64,000 bases of DNA, from positions 21,547 through 85,546 of the forward strand of contig JBDHIF010000008.1 in the NCBI GenBank assembly GCA_039587535.1, written 5' to 3'. Origin of the DNA: JAWLHJ01 sp039587535. GTDB lineage: Bacteria; Gemmatimonadota; Gemmatimonadetes; Longimicrobiales; Gaopeijiaceae. Positions 1 to 8,346 of this stretch are shown here, piece by piece; position 1 is the stretch's first letter; each line of letters starts with the position of its first letter. The position numbers were made by a program, and so were the translations under genes. The notes under the pieces are model-generated. The model was not told the DNA's origin. It did not search any database and was given only the letters and a program-made list of their open reading frames with translations.

Positions 1-1
1 G

Positions 2-604
2 GTGAGCTCGTCCTTCTACATGAGCTTCGACGGCAGTCACCCCATGGGCCCTTCGGTGCTCACATTCACCGACGCTGCGGTCGTGCCGTCGCCGGATGCC
101 CTGCAGCTTGCCGAGATCGGATTCGCTGCAGCTCGAGCACGCCGATTGATTGTCGGCGACGAGCCGCGCGTCGCGTTCCTCTCCTATTCCAGCAAGGGCT
201 CGGCTTCGGGTCCCATGGTGTCATTGGTTCAAGAAGCAGTGGCCCGGTTCCGGGAGCTCGCGCCCGACGTGCCGGTGGACGGGGAGCTTCAGGGCGACGC
301 CGCACTCTCCCAGAGGGTGGGGCGCCGGAAGGCACCGGGCTCGCCCGTAGCCGGCCGGGCCAACGTGCTGGTATTTCCTGATCTGGATGCCGCGAACATC
401 GCCTACAAGCTGGTACAGTACCTGGGAGGCGCGCAGGCGATCGGGCCCATCCTTCAAGGCTTGGCCCGGCCATGCAACGACCTCTCCCGCGGTGCGACGC
501 CGGAAGACATCGTCGCCGTGGCCTGCATCACCGCGCTGTTGTCGGGCTTGAGCGAGCCGGCAACGTCCGCCACCAGTTCGGGGAGCAGGCACTCGGATCC
601 GTAG
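2..604 (+). CDS. pta: phosphate acetyltransferase, C-terminal part (5' truncated by window edge)
   Basis: Only the last 200 residues are in the window. They match the C-terminal catalytic domain of phosphate acetyltransferase, which interconverts acetyl-CoA and acetyl phosphate in the cytoplasm. Family landmarks are visible: the SYSSKGSA segment, the EGQLQGDAAL-like stretch (here DGELQGDAAL), the VLVFPDLDAANIAYKL segment and the QAIGPILQGLARPCNDLSRG segment near the end. The frame is open to the left edge, so the real start lies outside. The tail is slightly extended and low in conservation (EPATSATSSGSRHSDP). It converges on a PadR gene. Malate/phosphate transacetylase fusions share this domain, so the full gene could be longer than a stand-alone Pta. 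Confidence 0.93.
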   Translation: MSSSFYMSFDGSHPMGPSVLTFTDAAVVPSPDALQLAEIGFAAARARRLIVGDEPRVAFLSYSSKGSASGPMVSLVQEAVARFRELAPDVPVDGELQGDAALSQRVGRRKAPGSPVAGRANVLVFPDLDAANIAYKLVQYLGGAQAIGPILQGLARPCNDLSRGATPEDIVAVACITALLSGLSEPATSATSSGSRHSDP

Positions 605-639
605 GCAACGGGCGGCCCGCCAGGGAGGTGACGCCGAGC

Positions 640-978
640 TCAAGATGTCGCTCCTTCCTGATCGACCTGCGGAAGCCCGTACCAGAGGGCGTCGAGCGCT
701 CGCCGAGCGTGGCGGAGCCCCTCGATGCCTGCCTCGGTGATGGTGAAAAGACGTTTCGACTTTCCACCCCGCACCGGCGTCGGCTCGGAGCGCGACGACC
801 GCAGCCATCCCTTCTTCTCCAATCTGACGAGGGTCACGTAGACGGCGCCGTGGGCCAGGTCCCGCCCGGCGGTTGCCTCGAGCTCGTCCCTCACGCTCAC
901 TCCGTAGGCCTTATCGCCCAGCCGCCACACGGCCAGGAGCACCTGTTGCTCGAGATCCGTGGGCGTTTTGGGTGTCAT
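640..978 (-). CDS. PadR-family transcriptional regulator
   Basis: A 112-residue winged-helix regulator of the PadR family. The N-terminal half carries the family pattern: an LEQQVLLAVWRLGDKAYGVSV helix, the GAVYVTLVRLEKKGWL recognition-helix/wing segment, then a KRLFTITEAG strand. The open frame extends to 1047, but the extension (rich in R, P and N) is not PadR-like, so I choose the ATG at 978, which begins MTPKTPTDLEQQ. PadR proteins usually repress efflux or stress genes and their own promoter. Here the gene stands alone, convergent to pta and divergent from a STAS gene, and a perfect inverted repeat lies about 65-90 bases upstream of the start. The target gene and ligand are not evident from context. 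Confidence 0.88.
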   Translation of the reverse strand: MTPKTPTDLEQQVLLAVWRLGDKAYGVSVRDELEATAGRDLAHGAVYVTLVRLEKKGWLRSSRSEPTPVRGGKSKRLFTITEAGIEGLRHARRALDALWYGLPQVDQEGATS

Positions 979-1043
979 CCTCGCTCGCTCGGCTGGGTTG
1001 GGACCCTCGGGCTGACGCCTGTCAGGGTTTCCCGAGAGATAAT

Positions 1044-1065
1044 CCATATATCATAGTGTATATGG
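1044..1065. promoter_or_regulatory. inverted repeat, candidate PadR operator
   Basis: CCATATA at 1044-1050 and TATATGG at 1059-1065 form a perfect 7-base inverted repeat with an 8-base centre (TCATAGTG). It is an AT-rich island in a high-GC region, in the gap between padR (minus) and the STAS gene (plus). PadR dimers commonly bind AT-rich palindromes of this size in their own promoter, so autoregulation is a reasonable inference. It could also affect the divergent STAS promoter. Confidence 0.5.
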
Positions 1066-1223
1066 TGGTCCGGCACGGCGGCACAAGCATGGATGGTGCG
1101 CGGCGGTAGCTTTCTTCCTTGCCCGAGCCTCCGCTTCGTTTTTACACTTGTTCTCGTCTACGCATTCTCAGTACCGAAGCGGGCATGCCCCGCGATCCCC
1201 AACTTTCCAGGGAGCACCGGCCC

Positions 1224-1556
1224 ATGGGCTTTCAGGTGTCGCAGAACGGTGAGATCACGCTCGTGGAGGTCGAGGGTCAGCTCATCGTCGGCAACCGGCA
1301 GGAGCTCAAGCAGCAGGTGCTGAGCCGGCTGGAGGGCGGGGACCGTAAGTTCGTCATCGACTTCGCCAACACCGGCTACATCGATTCGTCCGGCCTCGGC
1401 GTCCTGGTGAGCCTTTCGAAGAAGATCCGTGAACAGGGTGGCGAGCTTCGACTCTCCAGCCTCAATGAGGATCTCCGAACGCTGTTCGAGCTCACCAAGC
1501 TCGACACGTTGTTCCGGATTACGGACACGAAGGAAGAAGCCCTGGCGGGATTCTGA
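1224..1556 (+). CDS. STAS-domain anti-sigma factor antagonist (SpoIIAA/RsbV-like)
   Basis: A 110-residue single STAS domain. The phosphorylatable serine motif is intact (YIDSSGLGVLVS), as in SpoIIAA and RsbV. When unphosphorylated, such proteins bind the anti-sigma kinase and release a sigma factor or other partner. The start at ATG 1224 (MGFQVSQNG) is preferred because a GGGAG Shine-Dalgarno lies just upstream and the longer in-frame extension to 1119 is not STAS-like. The next gene, 26 bases downstream, is a HATPase of the anti-sigma type, and the third is a PP2C phosphatase, so all three parts of a partner switch are together. No sigma factor gene is adjacent. Confidence 0.9.
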   Translation: MGFQVSQNGEITLVEVEGQLIVGNRQELKQQVLSRLEGGDRKFVIDFANTGYIDSSGLGVLVSLSKKIREQGGELRLSSLNEDLRTLFELTKLDTLFRITDTKEEALAGF

Positions 1557-1582
1557 TCGAGCACGCAGGAAGGTCGAACCTC

Positions 1583-2023
1583 ATGGATCGCGATATCATC
1601 CTCGAGCTCCCGTCCGACGTCCGCACCATCGATCGGGCCGTGGACTACGTGATGCTCCAATGCAAAGGGTGTCGTGCACAGGCCCGGCGTCTGCACTTCA
1701 ATTTCCGAGTGGGTCTCACCGAGGCGCTGGCCAACGCCATGCTCTATGGCAACGGACACGATCCGGCCAAGCGGGTGACCGTGGAGATCACCCTGATGGA
1801 CGGCTGTCTCCAGGCGAAGGTGACTGACCAGGGCGAAGGGTTCGATCCGTCGCGCGTTCCGGATCCCACGGCGCCTGACAATCTGTCCAAGCCGTGTGGC
1901 CGGGGCCTCTTCCTCATGCGAGAGCTTCTGGACGACGTGTGGTTCAACGACCGGGGAAACCAGGTGACCCTGGTTCTGCGGCTCGAGGCTGGTGACGCCT
2001 TCGAGGGTGGCGTTCAGGCGTGA
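1583..2023 (+). CDS. anti-sigma regulatory factor, HATPase serine kinase (RsbW/SpoIIAB-like)
   Basis: A 146-residue GHKL ATPase of the anti-sigma factor type. The N box is present (TEALANAML), followed by the DQGEGFDP G1 box and the GRGLFLMRELLDDV G2 segment. These kinases phosphorylate the STAS antagonist (preceding gene) and sequester a sigma factor or another partner. The loop between the ATP boxes has Pro-rich sequence, as in many stand-alone RsbW-like proteins. Its stop overlaps the GTG start of the phosphatase gene (GTGA), indicating translational coupling. The partner cannot be named from the sequence. Confidence 0.88.
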   Translation: MDRDIILELPSDVRTIDRAVDYVMLQCKGCRAQARRLHFNFRVGLTEALANAMLYGNGHDPAKRVTVEITLMDGCLQAKVTDQGEGFDPSRVPDPTAPDNLSKPCGRGLFLMRELLDDVWFNDRGNQVTLVLRLEAGDAFEGGVQA

Positions 2024-3609
2024 CCGCGGAGGGCCGGTGGGTCCGCGGGACCCTTCCGGACACCATCCTGGAATCCATCCGTGCCCTCGAATCGGGCTTC
2101 GGAGCGCGGGTTCACATCTCCAGTCCCCCCTCTGACCCAGCCGCTGCAGGCACGCTCCTCTATGCCACACCAGGGTTCGAGCATCCCGACCCTTCCGGGG
2201 GCTGCTGCCGGACGGTGCTGACCGGGCGTGGTGAGGGGTCCGAGCGAATCGACGTGCGGGTGGCGACGGACGGGGAGACTCCGCCGGCGCACGTGCTGGA
2301 CGCGCTCTCACCCATGGTGGGCTATTTCGCCGAGACCGGACGGGAGCTCCGGAGGTTCACGTATGAGCTCTCTGAGCGATTCGAGGAGATCAACCTCCTC
2401 TACTCCATCAGCGAGACGCTGGGCACGACCCTCGATCTCGTGGACGGGGCGCACAAGATCCTGGCCGAGGTCCGAGACGTCATGGGCGCCAAGCGGGCAT
2501 CCATCTGGGTCTATCGTCGACGTAGCGACTCCCTCGACCTCGCCGCCGAGGTCGGCAGCGACGGACGTGGACTCCCGGAATCTCCTGCTGAGGCGGATCC
2601 CATTACTGCCATGGTGTTCCGGGAGGGGCGGTCCGTTGTCGCCACTCGGGCGGCCACGCAGACGGAGCGTGACGCGGGGGAGGCAGGAGATTCCTTCCTG
2701 TCCGTGCCCATTCGGTACTCGCCCGGGCGCGGTGGTTCCCGAACCGTGGGCGTGATCAACATGATCGGCCGCCGGGACGGGAGTCGCTTCAGCGTCGCGA
2801 ACCAACGCCTGCTATCGGCGATCGCCTCCCAGGTGGGGGCAGCCATCGAGAACAGCCGCCTCGTGCACAAGACCCTCTCCCGAGAACGGATGGCTCGGGA
2901 GATGGAGCTCGCGCACGACCTGCAGATGAAGTTGCTGCCCGACCCGGCGGATTTCTCCGCCGCCGACGCAGCGGGCCGTGTCGTGCCCACCGAGCAGGTT
3001 GGAGGAGACTTCTATCAGCTTTTCGAACTTTCCGGCGGGCGCATCGGTGTGATGCTGGGCGACGTTTCTCTTCACGGGTTCCCATCGGCGCTCATCATGA
3101 CCCTTGCCATGAGTGCGGCCGGAATCTACGCCCGGGAGTACGATTCTCCGGCGGGGGTGCTGCGAGGGTTGGACGACGCCCTTCGGGACGAGCTCGAGAC
3201 CACGGAGATGTTCCTGACGGTCTTCTACGGCGTCATCGACCCTGCGGCGGGAACCCTCATCTACGCCAACGCGGGGCATCCCCATGCGTTCGCAGTGGAC
3301 CACGAGGGTAGGGCGGAGCGCCTGGAGGCGACCGATCCTCCCGTCGGCTTCGCCGGCCCCGACGCCTACCATGAGAACCGACGCTCCTGGGATAAGGAGA
3401 AGGATCTTCTTCTCCTCTTCACGGACGGCCTCTCCGACGCCCTTACGTCGGACACCCGAGGCAACGGCGAGCGGCTGGTGCTGGACACTGCCGTCCGCAA
3501 CCGATTCTCGACGCCTGTGGACATCATCTCGGCTCTCTTCGCGCTTACGGATCAAGCGGGTCGGCCCACTCAGGGTGACGACCGGACGGCGCTGGCCGTC
3601 CGCGTGTGA
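2020..3609 (+). CDS. GAF-domain PP2C-type serine phosphatase (RsbU/SpoIIE-like)
   Basis: A 529-residue phosphatase. Residues about 1-110 are a poorly conserved N-terminal region. Residues about 120-290 form a GAF-like sensor (YSISETLGTTLDL to QVGAAIENSRL). Residues about 300-529 form the SpoIIE-type PP2C domain, with metal-binding motifs GGDFY, LGDVSLHG, FTDGLSDA and DDRTALAV. It should dephosphorylate the STAS protein encoded two genes upstream. The usual DVSGHG motif reads DVSLHG; the metal-binding aspartate is kept, so activity is expected. The start is a GTG overlapping the previous stop. A SpoIIE-type phosphatase next to STAS and HATPase genes indicates a complete partner-switching module. 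Confidence 0.9.
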   Translation: MTAEGRWVRGTLPDTILESIRALESGFGARVHISSPPSDPAAAGTLLYATPGFEHPDPSGGCCRTVLTGRGEGSERIDVRVATDGETPPAHVLDALSPMVGYFAETGRELRRFTYELSERFEEINLLYSISETLGTTLDLVDGAHKILAEVRDVMGAKRASIWVYRRRSDSLDLAAEVGSDGRGLPESPAEADPITAMVFREGRSVVATRAATQTERDAGEAGDSFLSVPIRYSPGRGGSRTVGVINMIGRRDGSRFSVANQRLLSAIASQVGAAIENSRLVHKTLSRERMAREMELAHDLQMKLLPDPADFSAADAAGRVVPTEQVGGDFYQLFELSGGRIGVMLGDVSLHGFPSALIMTLAMSAAGIYAREYDSPAGVLRGLDDALRDELETTEMFLTVFYGVIDPAAGTLIYANAGHPHAFAVDHEGRAERLEATDPPVGFAGPDAYHENRRSWDKEKDLLLLFTDGLSDALTSDTRGNGERLVLDTAVRNRFSTPVDIISALFALTDQAGRPTQGDDRTALAVRV

Positions 3610-3631
3610 CACCTCCTGGATCGGGCGCGGC

Positions 3632-4435
3632 GTGACGACCCCGCACCGTGCGAAGAAGTCTCTCGGACAGAACTTCCTGATCGACCCGAATCTCCAGCGG
3701 AAGATCGTGGCCGCCCTGGAAGCGGAGCCAACCGACGAGGTCCTGGAGATCGGCCCCGGACATGGCGCGCTCACCGATCACCTCGAAGGCAACGTCGGTC
3801 GCTTGGTCTTGGTCGAGCTGGACGACGACCTGGCATCCGCGCTGGAGCGCCGCTTCGCCGGTCGCTCCGACGTCGTCGTGATCCGGGGGGACGTGTTGCA
3901 GGTAGACCCGCTAGCGCAGGTGCGGGATCCGGAAGACCTCCTGGTGATCGGCAACATCCCCTACAACATCACCACGCCCATTCTCTTTCGCCTCCTCGAG
4001 CGACCCCGGCCCCGCCGGATCGTCCTTATGGTCCAGGAGGACGTTGCCGCGCGAATCGCGGCACCGGTGGGCACCCGAGCCTATGGAGCGCTCTCCGTCG
4101 GCGTGAGGAGCGTGGCCTCGGTGGACCGGCTCTTCGGCGTGGGACGCCGATCGTTCCGGCCCGTACCGCGAGTGGATTCGGCCATCGTCCGCATCGACCC
4201 GTTCCGTCCCGAGCGCACGTCCGCCGCCGATGAGGCACGCTTGAGAGTGGTCGTGCGGGCCGCCTTCCAGTGGCGGAGGAAGCAGCTTGGTAAGATCCTC
4301 CGCGATCATCCTGACATCATGGCGGACGACGAGGTTGCCGCGGCAGCGGTGGCGTCGGCCGGCGTCGAGCTGACGGATCGTCCGGAACGGGTATCGCCCG
4401 AAGCCTTTGTTCGCTTGGCGACGAGCCTGGGTTGA
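3632..4435 (+). CDS. rsmA: 16S rRNA dimethyladenosine transferase RsmA
   Basis: A 267-residue RsmA (KsgA), which N6-dimethylates two adjacent adenosines in the 3' hairpin of 16S rRNA. The start region KKSLGQNFLIDPNL and the SAM-binding VLEIGPGHGALTDHL are canonical, as is the catalytic NIPYNITTPI motif (NLPY type). The RRSFRPVPRVDSAIVRI segment of the C-terminal half is also typical. The open frame extends far upstream into the phosphatase gene in another frame; GTG 3632 is the start that gives the family N-terminus. It follows the phosphatase by 22 bases and precedes rex. Confidence 0.95.
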   Translation: MTTPHRAKKSLGQNFLIDPNLQRKIVAALEAEPTDEVLEIGPGHGALTDHLEGNVGRLVLVELDDDLASALERRFAGRSDVVVIRGDVLQVDPLAQVRDPEDLLVIGNIPYNITTPILFRLLERPRPRRIVLMVQEDVAARIAAPVGTRAYGALSVGVRSVASVDRLFGVGRRSFRPVPRVDSAIVRIDPFRPERTSAADEARLRVVVRAAFQWRRKQLGKILRDHPDIMADDEVAAAAVASAGVELTDRPERVSPEAFVRLATSLG

Positions 4436-4488
4436 CGCGTTTTCCGGGCCGGGGCCGCGTTGCTCTCCGCAACCCGGTGGCCTACTTT

Positions 4489-4506
4489 TTGTGAATCTTT
4501 TCACAA
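4489..4506. promoter_or_regulatory. Rex operator
   Basis: TTGTGAATCTTTTCACAA is an 18-base palindrome with perfect TTGTGAA / TTCACAA arms and a 4-base centre. It fits the well-established Rex binding consensus TTGTGAAnnnnTTCACAA. It sits 35 bases before the rex GTG start, so Rex very probably controls its own gene, with release when NADH is high. I noticed no second copy in the window. Confidence 0.9.
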
Positions 4507-4540
4507 GCCGGCTACCCCTGCGTTTACTTCGCTCCCGCCC

Positions 4541-5179
4541 GTGTCCAGACGCATTCCCGAAAGCACCGTCCGCAGGCTCTCGCATTATCTGCGCTCGCTC
4601 GAGGACCTGGAGACTGAAGCCGGCCAGACCGTATCCAGCGAGGAGCTCGCTCAGCGGGGGCAGACGACGGCTGCTCAGGTCCGGAAAGATCTCTCCCACT
4701 TCGGGTCGTTCGGGAAGAGGGGCCTCGGCTATAGGGTCGATGAGCTGAGGGATCGCCTCCGCCAGATCCTGGGCGTGGACCGGAGCTGGCGGGTCGCCCT
4801 GCTAGGGGCCGGGCGTATCGGCTCCGCGCTGTTTGCCTACCCCGACTTCAACGTTCGCGGATACGATGTGGTGGCGGTCTTCGACAACGACCCCGAGAAG
4901 ATCGGTCGCCGTTGGGGTGATGTGACGATCCGTGACGTCCGGGAGATGGAGGCGGTGATTCGCGAGGCGGACGTCGAGCTGGCGATTCTTGCGGTCCCCG
5001 GACCGGCTGCGCAGCAGCTGGCTGCGCGGGCCGTAGAGGCAGGGGTGAAGGGGATCTTGAATTTCGCGCCCATCCGACTCCGAGTGCCGGATGACATCCA
5101 TGTGGAGGACGTAAGCCTCGTCATGGAGCTCGAAGCCCTGTCCTTCGCGATAACCCAGGCGCAGGTGCCCGACGAGTGA
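4541..5179 (+). CDS. rex: redox-sensing transcriptional repressor Rex
   Basis: A 212-residue Rex. The N-terminal winged helix has the family pattern RRIPESTVRRLSHYLRSLEDL, then VRKDLSHFGSFGKRGLGY. The Rossmann fold has the NAD(H)-binding glycine motif LLGAGRIGSAL and the downstream VVAVFDNDPEKIG segment, and the protein ends with the usual dimerising helix. Rex senses the NADH/NAD+ ratio and represses fermentation or respiration genes when NADH is low. GTG 4541 is preferred over an upstream TTG (4460) because the upstream choice would place the operator inside the coding region. The following exonuclease start overlaps the rex stop. Confidence 0.95.
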   Translation: MSRRIPESTVRRLSHYLRSLEDLETEAGQTVSSEELAQRGQTTAAQVRKDLSHFGSFGKRGLGYRVDELRDRLRQILGVDRSWRVALLGAGRIGSALFAYPDFNVRGYDVVAVFDNDPEKIGRRWGDVTIRDVREMEAVIREADVELAILAVPGPAAQQLAARAVEAGVKGILNFAPIRLRVPDDIHVEDVSLVMELEALSFAITQAQVPDE

Positions 5180-6030
5180 CGGCTGGCTCCCGAGCTGCGG
5201 GATCCGAAGGGCAACGATCCCTGGTTCGAGCGGCCGAGCGTCGTTTAGTAGGGGGGCCGACCCACACGTTGGAGCTGGCTCGAGATATCCTGGGACTCGA
5301 GGGGCATGCCGGTGCGGCCGCTTCTGCCGTCTTCCAGCTCCTTTCCGCCGATCGTCGGTTCCTCGTGGACAAGGACGGCGTTTGGCGCCTGGATCCGGAG
5401 GCCGTGCCTTTGGGGCGCCCGCTCTCCGAGCTTCGGTTCGCCGTGGTGGACGTGGAGACGACGGGCGGAGCATCCTGGCGCGGTCACCGGATCATCGATA
5501 TCGGGATCGTCGAGGTGGCCGGCGGACGGATCACCGCGGAGTACGAGACGCTGGTGAATCCCGGACGGCGAGTGCCTCCCGGCATCACCGCGTTGACAGG
5601 CATCACTGGAGAGATGGTGGCCGACGCGCCATTCTTCGAGCATGTGGCCGAGGCGATCGAGGAACGTCTCCTGGGCCGGGTCTTCGTAGCGCACAACGCC
5701 ATGTTCGACTGGGGGTTCGTGTCTCGGGAGCTCGTCGACGCCTTGGGAGAGTCGCCGGACGTCCCTCGACTCTGCACCGTGCGCCTGACCAGGCGTCTGG
5801 TCCCGCAGCTGAGGCGTCGCAACCTCGACGTCGTGTGCAGGCACTTCGATGTGCCCATCCATGCCCGCCACCGTGCCCACGGCGACGCCCTCGCCACCGC
5901 TCGCGTGCTTCTCCGCCTATTGGACGAAGCCGCGGGTCTCGGGATCGAGGACCTCGAGACGTTGGAGGGTTATGTGCGAAGGCGGAGGCGCCGTATCGAC
6001 CCTAGCCAATACCGGTTCGAGGGATTCTGA
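5176..6030 (+). CDS. DnaQ-family 3'-5' exonuclease with N-terminal extension
   Basis: A 284-residue protein with a DEDDh exonuclease domain at about residues 85-260. The Exo I motif (VVDVETTG), Exo II (AHNAMFDWGF) and Exo III (HRAHGDALATA) are all present, so the metal-binding acids and the catalytic histidine are kept. The N-terminal 80 residues contain a winged-helix-like stretch (THTLELARDILGLEGHAGAAA, then FLVDKDGVWRL). The basic C-terminus (RRRRRR) may bind nucleic acid. It could be a proofreading-type subunit or a general DNA repair nuclease; the replicative polymerase is not nearby. It starts on GTG overlapping rex. Confidence 0.85.
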   Translation: MTAGSRAAGSEGQRSLVRAAERRLVGGPTHTLELARDILGLEGHAGAAASAVFQLLSADRRFLVDKDGVWRLDPEAVPLGRPLSELRFAVVDVETTGGASWRGHRIIDIGIVEVAGGRITAEYETLVNPGRRVPPGITALTGITGEMVADAPFFEHVAEAIEERLLGRVFVAHNAMFDWGFVSRELVDALGESPDVPRLCTVRLTRRLVPQLRRRNLDVVCRHFDVPIHARHRAHGDALATARVLLRLLDEAAGLGIEDLETLEGYVRRRRRRIDPSQYRFEGF

Positions 6031-6031
6031 C

Positions 6032-6925
6032 ATGCCCCGATCGATTCAGGACCTGCCGTTGAGCCGTACCACCACCGTGGGCTCGATCCGCATCCACGCA
6101 TTGGAAGCGGGCCTTCAGTGGCTGGACGGCGGCGCCATGTTCGGTGTGGTGCCGAAGCCCTTGTGGGAGAAGCGCATCCCTGCGGATCCCAGAAACCGGA
6201 TCCCCCTGGCGCTCCGATGTCTCCTCGTCGAAGCGCCCAACGCCCTGGTGCTGGTGGATACGGGAATCGGCAACAAGGAGAACGCGAAGTTCCGGGAGAT
6301 CTACGGAGTCGAGAACCCGGGCGACCCCACGCGGCTGGAGGACGCGATCCGGCACGCCGGATTCGAGTCGACCGACGTGGACATCGTCCTGGATACGCAC
6401 CTGCACTTCGACCACGCGGGCGGCAACACCATGCGCGACGAGGGTGGGCGCGTCGTGCCGGCCTTCCCGGGTGCCCGGTACGTCGTCCAGGCCGGTGAGC
6501 TGGAGTTTGCCAAGAGCCGAAACGAGCGGATCCGAGCGAGCTATCTGGAGGCCAACCACGCACCGATCACCGAGGCCGGATTATGGGATTTGGTCCGGGG
6601 CGAGGCGCAGGTCACCGAAGGCGTGAGCGTGCTTCCCACCCCCGGGCACACGCCCCACCATCAGTCGGTGCTCGTGACCAGTGACGGTGAGGCCGCCTGC
6701 TTTTTGGCCGATGTCTGCCCTACCGTCGCGCATCTTCCGCTCCCCTGGATCATGGGGTACGACCTCGAGCCGTTGGTCACCCTGGAGTCGAAACGAGGCC
6801 TGTGGGCGCGGGCGCTCGAGGAGCAGTGGCTGTTGGTGTTCGAGCACGATCCCGAGGTGGCGTGGGGACGCCTCGACCCGGACGCCGATCGACCGAGGCT
6901 GGGCCGAGCGTCAGGCTCCGCCTAG
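6032..6925 (+). CDS. MBL-fold metallo-hydrolase
   Basis: A 297-residue metallo-beta-lactamase-fold hydrolase. The zinc motif HxHxDH is present (DTHLHFDHAGGN at about residues 118-129), followed by the PGHTPHHQS histidine, an FLADVCP aspartate and a C-terminal FEHDPEV histidine. This is the arrangement of the AHL-lactonase/glyoxalase-like branch. Substrate cannot be assigned. ATG 6032 follows the exonuclease stop by one base; the in-frame extension upstream of it belongs to the exonuclease in another frame. Likely the last gene of the rex transcript. Confidence 0.88.
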   Translation: MPRSIQDLPLSRTTTVGSIRIHALEAGLQWLDGGAMFGVVPKPLWEKRIPADPRNRIPLALRCLLVEAPNALVLVDTGIGNKENAKFREIYGVENPGDPTRLEDAIRHAGFESTDVDIVLDTHLHFDHAGGNTMRDEGGRVVPAFPGARYVVQAGELEFAKSRNERIRASYLEANHAPITEAGLWDLVRGEAQVTEGVSVLPTPGHTPHHQSVLVTSDGEAACFLADVCPTVAHLPLPWIMGYDLEPLVTLESKRGLWARALEEQWLLVFEHDPEVAWGRLDPDADRPRLGRASGSA

Positions 6926-7075
6926 CTCTTCCCGTCTGCGATCGACCCGGGAGGTCCGGCCAGCCATGACCGGGCGGCGATTTTTGGGTATCTTGCAACG
7001 CTCCCGACCGGACGATACCTCGCGCGGGAGCGACGCACAGAATCCAGTCCCGGACCTCAGGGGTTTCAGAGCGAT

Positions 7076-8290
7076 ATGGCTGACGCATCGAAGACCGCCG
7101 TCATTCTAAAGGGTGGCGCCCGGACGCCCATCGGACGCTTCCTGGGTGGGTTGAGCCCGCTCTCCGCGTCGGATCTCGGCGCCATCGCGATCCGAGCGGC
7201 GGTGGACCGCTCCGGTGTCGACGTAGGTGACATCGAGGAAGTCATCGTCGGGAACGTGGTTTCCGCTGGCGGTGGGCAGGCGCCCGCACGTCAGGCCGCA
7301 GTGAACGCAGGGCTTCCGGCGACCATCCCGGCGGTGACCGTGAACAAGGTCTGTGGCTCCGGCCTCAAGGCGGTCATGCTGGCGGCACAAGCCATCCGGG
7401 CCGGTGACGCCAAGCTTGCCGTGGCCGGTGGGATGGAATCCATGTCCAATGTCCCCCACTACGTGAGGGGCCTCCGGAAAGGTGTGAAGTTCGGTGACCA
7501 GAACCTCCAGGACGGGTTGATCTACGACGGCCTGTGGTGCTCGTTCGGGAACTGCCACATGGGCGGGCATGCCGAGTACACGGCGCAGAAGGGTGAGGTC
7601 TCACGGGACGACGCCGACCAATTCAGCCTCCGCTCCCACCAGAAAGCGGTGGACGCCATCGAGGGGGGCCGGTTCCGGAACGAGATCGTTCCGGTCGAGA
7701 TCAAGGGCCGCCGGGGTGTCACGGTCGTGGATACCGATGAGAGCCCCCGTGTGGACACGTCGCTGGAGGCGCTTGGCAAGCTTCGGCCGGCCTTCGTCCG
7801 GGACGCACCCGACGACATCGAAGAGCACGTGGTCACCGCGGGCAACGCGCCGGGTTTGAATGACGGCGCGGCCGCCGTGGTCGTGGCATCTCTGGAGTAC
7901 GCTCAGGCCCATGGCCTCGAGTATGATGCGGTCATCTCGGCGTACGCTTCCGGAGCGACGGAGCCTCAGGACCTCTTCTTCGCGCCCATCGACGCCGTGA
8001 ACAAGCTCATGGCGAAGGAAGGGAAGGCGATCGGGGACTACGGGTTGTTCGAGGTAAACGAGGCGTTCGCCGTCCAGGCCATCGCGGACATGCGTGCTCT
8101 GGGCATGGACGAAGAGCGGGTGAACGTGAATGGTGGTGCAGTAGCGCTCGGGCACCCGATCGGAGCCTCCGGCACCAGAATCCTCATCACGCTCCTGAAT
8201 GCGATGGAGCAGAACGACGAGGCGACCGGACTCGCCACGCTCTGCCTGGGCGGCGGCAACGCCGTCGCGCTCTCGGTGGAGAAGGCCTGA
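7076..8290 (+). CDS. acetyl-CoA acetyltransferase (thiolase)
   Basis: A 404-residue thiolase that condenses or cleaves acyl-CoA (acetoacetyl-CoA <-> 2 acetyl-CoA, or beta-oxidation thiolysis). The nucleophile cysteine lies in NKVCGSGLKAV (about residue 93), the NEAF motif is intact, the catalytic histidine is in GGAVALGHPIGASG, and the second cysteine is in TLCLGGGNAVAL. The last motif deviates from the usual CIGGGMG but keeps the cysteine. An intergenic gap of 150 bases precedes it, so it probably starts a new transcript that includes hydroxyacyl-CoA and acyl-CoA dehydrogenases further on. Confidence 0.93.
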   Translation: MADASKTAVILKGGARTPIGRFLGGLSPLSASDLGAIAIRAAVDRSGVDVGDIEEVIVGNVVSAGGGQAPARQAAVNAGLPATIPAVTVNKVCGSGLKAVMLAAQAIRAGDAKLAVAGGMESMSNVPHYVRGLRKGVKFGDQNLQDGLIYDGLWCSFGNCHMGGHAEYTAQKGEVSRDDADQFSLRSHQKAVDAIEGGRFRNEIVPVEIKGRRGVTVVDTDESPRVDTSLEALGKLRPAFVRDAPDDIEEHVVTAGNAPGLNDGAAAVVVASLEYAQAHGLEYDAVISAYASGATEPQDLFFAPIDAVNKLMAKEGKAIGDYGLFEVNEAFAVQAIADMRALGMDEERVNVNGGAVALGHPIGASGTRILITLLNAMEQNDEATGLATLCLGGGNAVALSVEKA

Positions 8291-8346
8291 GCGGCCCTAC
8301 GGATACGCAGCAAAGACTCATACGAGCACAGGAGCGGACCCAACCG

